From positions 56,247,378 through 56,311,377 of the forward strand of contig NC_057926.1 in assembly GCF_018873765.1 (NCBI RefSeq): a DNA stretch of 64,000 nucleotides. The letters run 5' to 3'. A program made the position numbers and the translations under genes. Positions within the stretch are counted from its first letter, which is position 1; every line of letters starts with the position of its first letter. The DNA is from Telopea speciosissima (taxonomy: Eukaryota; Streptophyta; Magnoliopsida; Proteales; Proteaceae). Shown here piece after piece: positions 54,706 to 64,000 of this stretch. The notes beneath the pieces were generated by a model that saw nothing but the letters and a program-made list of their open reading frames with translations, had not been told where the DNA came from and made no database searches.

Positions 54706-57168
54706 CCCTTAAGCAAAATGATTCCTATACTAAATGTTACCAAAAAAAAAAATTTCCTGTACTAACTAAAATATGTAGCTCGTTTGAATATTTACATAAC
54801 TATGATTTGGAGTAGTAACTACCAAATTATGAAAATATCTTAATTTGTTATATAGTTTATGCCCTCCATTTTATGAAAATGGGGTTTACGTTTCAATTGA
54901 AAGCTATTAGATGTCCAAACTACCACTACTCATGCCAATCGGATAGTACCAATGGCCAAAGTGAGTGGATTCTCCTTTATCATGAGTGAAGATAAACTCG
55001 ATTCCAAAAAAATGTCAACAAACATCGAAAACCATGATATTAGTTGGAATCATGGAGTTGTTAACTTTTTTACTCTTTTGCATGGTTAGGGCTTGGCATA
55101 CATGTGATTTGTGTTCCTCCATAAAAGAGAAATGGGAAATGGGAAATGGGAAATAGGAAAAAGTTCACTAAGCGTGTTATGTTAGGGTACACTAACATCT
55201 ATGTGTCTATCTCTTTTCTTCTCATATGAAATGGCCTTAGTGCGCTCCAATGAGCTATGTTTTTGTCACACCTCTTTGGTGAGCTACTTTATGCTGCTTG
55301 CGCAAAAAAATATATGAGAAACAATTAAGATGTAACTGTATGGGAAAAAAGGAATCAATCATTATAATTGAAGAGGAACGGAGACCAGTCACGAGCATAG
55401 TATAGCTCACTACAATTCTCGTGGCCTTTGCTAAGCATCCTAGGTGCCAAGGCACCCCAGTTTAATTGATGGATAGGGACCTTAGTTAGTAGCTAGTACT
55501 CTTGATGTGGTTATTAGTTGGGATTTTTCTGTTTTGGTGATCCCACCCACTTAGTTGGTCTTTTTAAAGTCCAATTTTGGGTTTGAGGAATTTAGGATAT
55601 GTATGATAATGTTTCTTTTTCGCAGGCGTGTTTTCAGAGTTTAAAACCCACAATTGGTATGAGTATCGGTCCCCAAACGATTCCGATTTGAGATCGTATT
55701 GGGATTGGTCTAGAAAACCCTAGAATCGGCATGTAAATCTTTAACTATATCGATTCAATTGGATCTGTGATCCACATTGGTATGAATCGACAGATAAAAC
55801 AACAACAATAATTCAGCCTTATTCCAACTAAATGGTGTCGACTACATGGATCCTTGCCCTCTAATTAATTATATTCAAAAGGAATAATGACATCTAAAGA
55901 AGAGAACGGAAAGGTGGGGATGTAAAGTGTTGAAACTTGAAAATATGATGTAAGAGAAAAGTCTCTATGGACATGAGTTGTTTCCTTCGCCCACACATAC
56001 ATGGTTTTTTATTATTATTATTATTATTTTTAAAAATATATATATGAATAAAAAAATACGTACATATATATATAGGTGTGGGATACGCCTCATGTTCATA
56101 GGACCCCTTCCCATAAGAAAAATAGGCATATGTAAAGGTAGGGCCGTTACGGGCTGCTACGCTGTAGACGATCTGAATTGGGTTTCTCAAGTTGCTCATG
56201 TGGGAAATCTCCCACACCACACCAATTACAATATTAAAAAGGATAAATTACATGTCACCTCTAGTTTTTAAACGAAACTCAAATCACTCTCTGGTTTTTG
56301 AAAATACTTAAATTACCCCTTATAGTAGACCCCAATATGACAAATTAATCCCTACCATTAGCTTTATGCTATTAAGTGATGATGTCCAGTTAAATAAATT
56401 TAAATTCTTAAACTACCCTTGACATCCAAACATAGATTTTGAAGGGCAGTATTATAAATTTAATTCTAATTTTTTAGCACAAGAGTAAAATAATCCTTTC
56501 ACATCAATAACTAACAACAGACTAACACCGTTACTATAAAAAGGGACAGATGAGTTTTTTCAAAAATCAGAGTAATTTGAATTTTGTCTGAAAATCAAGG
56601 GATGACATATAATTTACCCTATTAAAAACTGTTTCGTCGATTTGAAAGTTCATATGAACATAAGACAATTTGTGACGAACATTTTCTCTTTCACTTACGT
56701 CTTTCAGATTAGATTCGTAGTTGGTACTTGGTAGACAAGGGCCCCATGCCACCGTCTTCTTTTCTTCTATAAAATTTCAGCTTCCAAGCATAGAAATTAG
56801 AGTTCCAATTTGACTAATCCAATCTGGAGCCTGGACCACTTTATTAACAGGATAAAGATAGGACAATATATGCCAACCCCTATCACATACAAAAATGAAG
56901 CTTTGGGGAAGAAATTTTGAAAATGCTTGTGATTTGTCTACATCCTTTTTTTTTTTTGGTTTTTTCTAATTAGTCTCATTCTATCTAGCAATGGATAGAG
57001 ATATCCATTTCCACTTTATTTCTAAATGGGGAGTTGGCTATCCCCATGAGGGTTCTTGAATTTCTTCATTTCATGAGAATCTCCTTAAAATTGTATATCA
57101 GTTTTTCCTCAGTGAGACTTAATAATATCTTCTCTCTATTAGGAGTGGTAACAAAAAATATGAGGCGT
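54706..57168. other. Spacer, no gene seen
   Basis: An ATT repeat at about 56011-56028 and degenerate GATCGG-type repeat at 55660-55800. Nothing coding recognised. Confidence 0.55.
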
Positions 57169-57256
57169 TGTTCTTTGTGTCGTAGCGTAGTCTGTGCCCA
57201 GACACATGGGCAGTTTATATAGGGGGTAGGGTGGTCATTGCACCCATTCCCATGTG
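57169..57256. mobile_element. Truncated foldback MITE, same family, copy 3
   Basis: Left arm TGTTCTTTGTGTCGTAGCG with CCCAGACACATGGG. The matching right arm ends at CCCATGTGT, and the outer terminus is gone. Confidence 0.6.
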
Positions 57257-57380
57257 TAAAAAATAATTTTTAAAAATTAAAAATTATTTTAATATAGTTT
57301 TTATATGTAATGATAGGATTTATCCTCAGACGGAAGAAAAAAAAAATCGTGCATCATACTAAAGAGGCAAAAAAAATTTG

Positions 57381-57531
57381 TCTGGTCGTGTGGTCCTTAC
57401 ACCTAGATACAAGAGTATGTGAAACTACCCTCCCCCCACCCCAAGTATGAAATAAAAAATCTCATCCATATTGATCCTCCCCTACGCACGATTTCCTTGA
57501 CCACCTTTCTGGTGCTAGGACCACAAGACTA
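57381..57531. mobile_element. Foldback MITE, TTTGGTCGTGTAG family, copy 3
   Basis: CTGGTCGTGTGGTCCTTACACC pairs with GGTGCTAGGACCACAAGACTAG. A single left arm of the same type is visible at 63548-63575 without a partner. Confidence 0.65.
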
Positions 57532-57871
57532 GGCAATGGTCTGTTACCCAAAAAGTAAAGTTAACAATCTTATTGTATCCAAGAAAGACTAATCTACATC
57601 CCTTGTATTTCTTAACTAAAACGGCAAGAAAGTAGAAAGACAAATAGAAAAAACAAGGGAAATTAGTTAAAAGGAGCTTTCAAATCCCAACAACGAGAAT
57701 CTTCCAAGCAAAGGGTACAGGGAGGCTAGCCACCATGAGCTTTAAATCCTCATCTATTCAAATTTGCTAATGCTTCTTATCCTAAATAGAACTTGACAAA
57801 CTCTATAGCGTTTTTCTTTTTTGTTTTTTAATGGACGTGTCTCAATGATACCTTTACGGGTGTGTTCCGAA

Positions 57872-58332
57872 CATGGTTTGAGGTATTGGATCGGATCGGC
57901 CGATATTGGCTGGATCGGATCAGTATCAGTTGAAGTCGATCTCAAGATTTGACCAATACAACAAGGTTTGACTGGGTCGTTGATTGGATTGTCTAACTCG
58001 ATTGGATTGGCCAATCCAATCCGATCCTTGACCAATCCAACTGAATATTTTTTTTTTAGTTATTTTATATTATGTTGACCGATATCGACCGGTACTGATT
58101 GATACCAATCAATTTTGATCGATCCGATCTAGATAATATCGGTCGATCCGATCTCGAGATCACAACACCCACCAACTCTGGCTAATACATGACCCGATCC
58201 ATAAAAAAACGATTTTGGGGGGTTTTTTGATCGATCTTGACTGATTTGGACCGATTTGATCCCGATCTGGAAAAGTAAAGTTTCGACCATGACCGATCCC
58301 GAGTTCGATACCTAGATTTTGAACCTTGGTTC
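57872..58332. mobile_element. Dispersed element with ATGGTTTGAGGTATTGG ends
   Basis: Left CATGGTTTGAGGTATTGG; the right end GATACCTAGATTTTGAACC is a loose complement. The interior repeats GATCGGATCGG and GATCTCGAGATC. Similar sequence occurs at 28770-28930. Confidence 0.5.
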
Positions 58333-58337
58333 CAAAT

Positions 58338-58495
58338 CATTATCCCCTCCAATTCACTATCCCCTCCAATTCCTCCAATTCCTCACATGGGGGCAGAAAT
58401 GATCACCCTACCCCTGCCCGAAAACAAACCCAAGGTGGGGTCCACTCCCCCCTATTAGAGGAATTGGAGGTGCCCACGAATTGGAGGTGATAATT
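58338..58495. mobile_element. Foldback element, CCTCCAATTCC family
   Basis: ATTATCCCCTCCAATTC and its complement GAATTGGAGGTGATAAT enclose GGGTGATCATTTCTGCC-like and GTGGGGTCCACTC motifs shared with 2820-2973. Confidence 0.7.
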
Positions 58496-58819
58496 ATTAT
58501 GTTTAGAACTTGACAACTTTTAATTGCCTAGCATTCAATACAGTATTTTCCATGAGGGTAAATCTATCATTTCACCTAAGAATTTTAAATGACTTTCAAT
58601 TTTTTTAAAACTCTTTTTTCACCCAATATTAAGAACTATTACGTTAAATAACTTTTGAGAATAAAATGATGGACAAAAAACCAAGATTACAAATCTATTG
58701 ACATGTTAAGGGGTGTCAAGAAGAAAAGGATTTCTTATTCACACCTCTCAAGGTGTTAAATAGGGAAAAAACTCTCTAAGCTTAAGACGTGTACCTTCTC
58801 ACATATATAATTGGGCTCA

Positions 58820-58925
58820 TGTTCTTTGTGCCGCAGCGCAGGCTGTGCCTAGACACATGGGCCTACCACTCAGGGGGGCAGGGTGATCATTGCTGGGCAT
58901 AGCCTACACCCCGGCACAGAGAACA
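58820..58925. mobile_element. Foldback MITE, same family, copy 4
   Basis: Ends TGTTCTTTGTGCCGCAGCGC and CCCCGGCACAGAGAACA; the core GGGCAGGGTGATCATTG is shared with copies 2 and 3. Confidence 0.75.
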
Positions 58926-59209
58926 TTCTCCCTATATAATGATTGTAACTTTTTAAAGATGAGAGAAGTAATGAATACAATAAGGAACAAAAAGCAAGCT
59001 AACAAATCTATTGACATGTTAAGGGTTGTTAATTCTTACCCCCAAAAAAAAGGGGGTGTTAAAAAGAGAAGGGTTGTTAATTCTTACCCAAAAAACAAAA
59101 ATGGTGTTGAAAAGAAAAATGATTTTAGGTGTAACTAAAGAACCTTCTCCCTAATTTTTTTGGAATTGGAGAGCTTTAATAGTGGGGGAAGGGGGGTTGT
59201 TAGGGGATG

Positions 59210-59300
59210 GGGATAGGCCCCAAGGTGGTTTAAACTCATGACCTCTTCTTATTTGAGGAGTTGGTCTTTTGCCAACTGAATTAACCTCTTTTAATTGCCA
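59210..59300 (-). mobile_element. tRNA-like SINE fragment
   Basis: The minus strand reads GAGGTTAATTCAGTTGGC and then AAGAGGTCATGAGTTTAAAC, the same A-box/B-box layout as the piece at 8855-8945 but with different surrounding bases. Probably a degraded copy of the same SINE type. Confidence 0.4.
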
Positions 59301-60289
59301 ATCTCTCCCTAATTTATAAGCTTATTTTTTACACTTTTATTATAACACAACTTTTTCCAATGAGAGTAAATATCATTATTTTATATTCGTTTTTGAAAAA
59401 ATCTGCATGACAAATAATGGCAATTCCCTTTCAGATTATTTTTGAAAATTCTTTTAAATCCTCTAACGTAAAGAACTTTTGAAAATAAGACAAGAGACAA
59501 TTAAAAGAAGGTAACAAGTTCCAAATACACCTATAAAAGTGTCATTTGGACAGTCCCGTTGTATAATTAAATGTGGAATCTATACCGACACACTCTCTCT
59601 ATACGTATGTGGATGATATCATTCTTTTCACTATCATTGGTGTGGTGTGGAGATCCCTAGTTTTGGATTTCTAAAGTTTTCTTTGGCCACATAGTCAATT
59701 CTCGTCGGACTAAAACTTGACATGTGAATAAATAACATTAGTTTTTCATTGTGTACAAAATTTAACCCATGTGATTTACCAAGAAACAAATATTTAGGCA
59801 ATCCAAGAAGGCATTCCCTAATTGTGTGTACAAGAAATCATGGGTTTATTCTCGTGTAATTGGTTATAACAAATAATGGGCCCTTCTCATTCACAAAGTA
59901 AAGCCAGCAATAATCCACAATCCATAAACTAATATCACAAGAATCACCTTTCCCTCTACCTCAATTATGTTCAATAGGCACGTTTATGTTCACTCCCCGA
60001 TATAAAATCTGATTAATAAGTTGCCATCATAAGATGCTTAACTTAGATTTTGGAGTATACATTCTCTTAAGAAACTGATTATATTTTTATGGAAAAAGGA
60101 GTATACATTCTTTAAATATATTGATTATATTTGAGCAAAAGGTTTTATGGTCGGGCCCACTTGTATATTATTTATGGTTGATCCACCTAATTATGCCATT
60201 TGAATTGGTGATATTTGTGAGTTGGGGTCATATTCTAATCATATTGGACAATTTAAAGGTTGTATCCTCAATTACCAATCCAAGGAAAG

Positions 60290-60487
60290 ATGCAGTTCGT
60301 CTCACCAATACACCAATTATCCATGATATATTTTGTGTAGCAGTCACATTTCATTCGATTTTGTTTTTTTTTTTAATTTTCAGGACTAGCAATGGAATTG
60401 CTGATAATCTAGCCAAGAAGTCATTATCGATTTTATGTAAAACAGAATTGTCACATTCTTCCTCTGCGTTGTTTATCTTCTCTTAAA
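60290..60487 (+). pseudogene. RNase H C-terminal fragment of a dead retroelement
   Basis: The frame contains RTSNGIADNLAKKSL, the typical last motif (NxxAD-LAK) of RNase H in plant LINEs, interrupted by a poly-T insertion just before it. No other domain is preserved upstream. Confidence 0.6.
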
Positions 60488-60872
60488 TGAATTTTCTTTT
60501 ACCAAAAAAATCAGGAAATTGGTGATATGATAATTTTGACTGTCGAATATTTGGATAATTATTTGAATCAACCACTTGCCAAATACGTACCTTATGAACA
60601 AGGGTAAGATTGTCAATTTCTAGCTCGAATTGATCAGACCGACTGAAAGCAACGGTTCAGTCCGAACCAAACCAAATCAATCCCCCTATCGGTTTGGTTT
60701 TAGTTTGGGGTTTTCCAAAAACAGAATCGAACCCAATTGAAATCAAACTTTGATTAATTGTTTGGTTTCAGTTTGACCCATTACTAACCCAAAACTAATT
60801 CAACTCAATCGAAACTAGACTGAACAAACTGATTGACACCCCTAGATAATGCGGTCCATAGAAACCTGCAGG

Positions 60873-61187
60873 GGTGTCAAAAGTTGTCCCACATCGGTAG
60901 ATTTGACATGAACTGACCAATTGGAGCAAGAGACTAACCCGACCAATTACTAACCATGTTGAGCTCAAACACCAACCAATTAATAATTGAGCATTCCTGA
61001 GGCAAGGTAGTGGTCCGAAAATCACCTGACTAGGATCGACTGAATATTGTGATCGATCGATAATCAATCATTTATAGCCCGACCAGCCCATTTATCCATT
61101 TTATGACCCGATTAAGGATTGTTTACTTTGACGTTGATAAAGGACCAATAACGGACAGACTAAATAGAAACATGTCCATACCCTAGC
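60873..61187 (+). mobile_element. hAT-type element, family 1
   Basis: Begins AGGGGTGTCAAAAGTTG and ends CATGTCCATACCCTAG; homologous over its length to 1338-1703 in inverted orientation. Confidence 0.65.
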
Positions 61188-61190
61188 GTA

Positions 61191-62703
61191 GGGGTGTCAA
61201 TTCCTAGACCGACCAAACAGCCCAACCGGTTAAAGATCGGCCTGACCCAATTACTAAACAAGTCAGGCTTAAGCTCGACACATTTAACAATCGGATGGTC
61301 CCACTGTGGATTTATAGCCCGTTGGGCGCCCAACCGGATTGACCTATTCTAGGCCCGACCTAACCCGACCCTTTAAACTTCCCCTTCCCTTCCCTCTCCC
61401 TTGTGTGACACAGGCTATGTCAATTTTTCTGGGCTCGCCCAACTTCAGATTTATGGACTTGGGTGAATCAATGGTCAAGGTTTAGGCTTGTGGCATTGGG
61501 GTCACTAGGGAATGTGGAACCCCACTTCACTCTTTGATCACTGTTTCTGTTTGGATAAAATAACATTTTACATGGGCTGGACGAAAATAAATGGATTGGG
61601 CTCAATCACTCTTCATCTTACCCAAATTAACAAATCAGATGTGGGCTTGGGCTGGGCATTTAGCTGGAGATATCCTTTTCCTAAACGGCTAAACCCCTAC
61701 ATGCCACAATTTGGCAATTTCCAGAAACCGGAGAGAAATAAAATGTTTCACAAGGGTCTCCAGAAGCTAAATCCTTTTCTGACTTCTTATTTTCTTCTCA
61801 TCATCTTTCTTCTTTTTTTAATTTGTTTTTGGGTAAACAAAGAACTTATTTTTTTTTTGGGGCTAACTAGGGATGTAAACGGATCAAATTCGGTCAGATA
61901 GTGAAATTATCATATTCGTATCCGATTATATTCGGACGGATTCGGATAATATCCTATCGGTTTTGGGACGGATTCGGATAATTTTCAGATAGTGATTTTT
62001 TTAATACAGGTTCTCCTAAATGGATATGAATACAGATCGAATACGATTATTGGACTATCCGTTGACATATTTATCGTTTTTATGATGAGGGTTAGGGTTG
62101 AGACTTGAGAGTTCAGTAATTGCCCTTTCTTCTACTCTTTTTAGTCTTTTATTCTCTAAAGTTTTTTACTTTTGTTTTGTTAATAGATATATAATTCCAT
62201 GTATCACATTGCATAAAACAATATATATAAACCAATAGCAAATCTTAAAAAAGAATCACATTATCTTATAAATTTATAAAAATAAGATAACAAAATCCAA
62301 TAAGGTAACTTAAAAGGATAGACAAACACAGAGTTATATTTCAGATCTTTTATTACCGTCGGACTGCTAAACGAATCGGATAATAATCGATCGAATAGAG
62401 GGATTATCATATTCGTATCCGAATAGTTTTGGACGGATTTGGATTCTCCTAAACGGATACGAACGCGGATCGAATACGGATTTATGAATATCCATTTACA
62501 TCCCTAAGGCTAATCCAACCTTTTAGGGTTGCACTGTGTAGAGCCCATTTAAGGACTGTTTAGAGATAAACTGGCCCATATTCCATTTAAGGCCCGATTA
62601 TAACCCAAGACCGATCAAGACCAACCAGGCCCGACCCAATTAGCTAAACGATCAATCATAGTGCATGGCTTGTGCGACCAAAACCGACTGGTTGACACCC
62701 CAG
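61191..62703. mobile_element. hAT-type element hosting a nested element
   Basis: Starts TAGGGGTGTCAATTCC and ends GGTTGACACCCC, complementary hAT-like termini. It is split by the inserted element 61868-62506; without it the host is about 870 bp. Confidence 0.55.
61868..62506. mobile_element. hAT MITE with TAGGGATGTAAACGGAT ends, nested
   Basis: Terminal inverted repeats TAGGGATGTAAACGGAT and ATCCATTTACATCCCTA. Flanking 8-mers GGGCTAAC (61860-61867) and AGGCTAAT (62507-62514) share GGCTAA, fitting an old 8-bp hAT target duplication. Subterminal GAATACGGAT/ATCCGAAT repeats are present. No transposase frame is seen. Confidence 0.75.
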
Positions 62704-64000
62704 AAACCAGAACCCATACTTCATGGTACAAAGCGTCCTCGAGTTTCACTTTTCCACTCCCGTTTCACATGAAAGGCACTCTACAAGTCCACAGCGAAGT
62801 TGTAGGCTTTATTAGTACGTTGAATTATACTAATGAACAATAGAAACTGTATTTTAATTAGGCTATTCGGAGCTTCAATGTGACCTTAAACCTTCCCACT
62901 AAGAGAATTTTTTATTTTAAAACAATTATATAACTTTTTTCCTTGGTTTAATGATCTGGTATGAATGATTAACTTGGTAATTACGAAAATTTCATCGTTA
63001 TACTCTACTAACACATAACATGTGCGTCCATTACCAGCTTTAAATTTCCCTTAATTCTCGGATTACAGGTATGGTAACGTGTGGACCATGAATGGATTAA
63101 CTTGCCTAATTACCAATATTTTATTGTTATACTTTTTAATACATGACATGTGCGTCCATTAAGAGCTTTAAATTTCCCTTAATTCTCGGATAGCAGGTGT
63201 CTGTAATGTGTGGACCATGGTTTTAAGTATCCGTATCATATCAATGTATAGATTGATATGTATTTTTTTTACGGTAAGAGATTGATACGTATTACTATCA
63301 TTGGATATTGATACTGATACAATATTGATAACGATAGATCTATTTTAAAAATACGTTCAACATTAGCTTCATATGGCTCTATTGTATCAATATCATATTG
63401 GTATAGGATATCAAACCAAATTTGTACCCTTATTAGTTTTGGTTTGACTTTCATGAAACCAATAGAAAGCTGAAAAAATCAATCGAAACCAGAAAAGACT
63501 GTGATAAAAATTGAAAAACACTACAAAGAAACACATGTTTTTCTATTGTTAGGTCGTGTGGTGCTTGCGCCCAGACATTGAAAGGCGAGGGGACGGACAA
63601 ATAACGACCTGACCCCTATTAAATACAAAATATCCATCAAGCTTGTGTAAGGGCCAAACAACCTTGGAGTGCTTTTTTACCCTATTCTTAAGAAGAAATG
63701 AATGTTGCTCGCATAGTGTAAATACTTTTTTAATACTATATTTAGAAGTCAAAAAAAGAAAAAAACATAATACAATAAAAATTATGATGACAGAATGATT
63801 GGTTTATGTGTTGATTTCTCTCTTCAAATTCAAATTTTATGGCTTAGCCTTGAAGATTTGGTTTCGATTTGGTCTAAACCATCCCAAAACAATTCAGCGG
63901 AATCAAAATGGGATCAAATTGATGGAGTGTCACATTTATTGATGTAGAAAAAGAGGATGGAAATTATATCCTCCCTACCCTGACGAGGAATTGCCGAGGA
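62704..64000. other. Spacer at the window end
   Basis: Contains the 128-bp tandem repeat and a lone MITE arm at 63548. No gene recognised. Confidence 0.55.
62957..63212. repeat. 128-bp tandem duplication
   Basis: GATTAACTTG, CATGTGCGTCCATTA, GCTTTAAATTTCCCTTAATT and TGTGGACCATG recur with a 128-bp period. Confidence 0.8.

Noticed and set aside
1-64000. CRISPR arrays, phage, bacterial operons or organellar inserts
   Set aside because: No regularly spaced repeats, no bacterial-type gene packing and no recognisable plastid or mitochondrial genes were seen.

Overview
The window is nuclear DNA from a flowering plant, most likely a eudicot or another non-grass angiosperm. The evidence is the gene set (3-ketoacyl-CoA synthase, cytosolic ribose-5-phosphate isomerase, PIN-LIKES auxin carrier, F-box/FBA protein), a plant-type U6 snRNA, Au SINEs, consensus plant GT-AG splice sites, AT-rich spacers and many short foldback transposons. 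I cannot name the species.

There are few genes, and all the protein genes I can support lie on the minus strand. 1-9.9 kb is transposon-dominated spacer: hAT-like pieces, several foldback MITE families and a tandemly duplicated 0.6 kb block. 9.9-20 kb holds two paralogous segments (about 9895-12890 and 14940-19960) in direct orientation. An U6 snRNA gene (13287-13388) and a dead LINE fragment lie between them. A complete KCS gene of the KCS4-like clade follows at 22052-23641. 24-32 kb is spacer with a dead LINE 3' end (26925-28137). At 32-45 kb a second segmental duplication (32018-36237 and 39741-45054) brackets an F-box gene. Its frame is broken by one TAG, and it continues through a 105-nt intron into an RNase H-like domain. 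The right copy runs into the intact ribose-5-phosphate isomerase gene (44751-45572). The left copy stops inside a roughly 40-bp relic of that gene, just past the F-box/RNase H stop codon. A PILS2-like gene follows at 51372-52721, with a 5'-UTR intron whose donor is duplicated. 53-64 kb is again spacer full of hAT-type elements, some adjacent or nested.

The recognised genes do unrelated jobs: very-long-chain fatty acid elongation, non-oxidative pentose phosphate metabolism, intracellular auxin transport, spliceosome RNA, and probable SCF substrate recognition. They are not a pathway cluster. I found no operon-like or CRISPR-like system. The most unusual object is the F-box/RNase H chimera at the edge of a segmental duplication. 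The most informative evolutionary markers are the SINE with a paralogous empty site, the U6 copy with a compensatory stem change, and the truncated isomerase relic.
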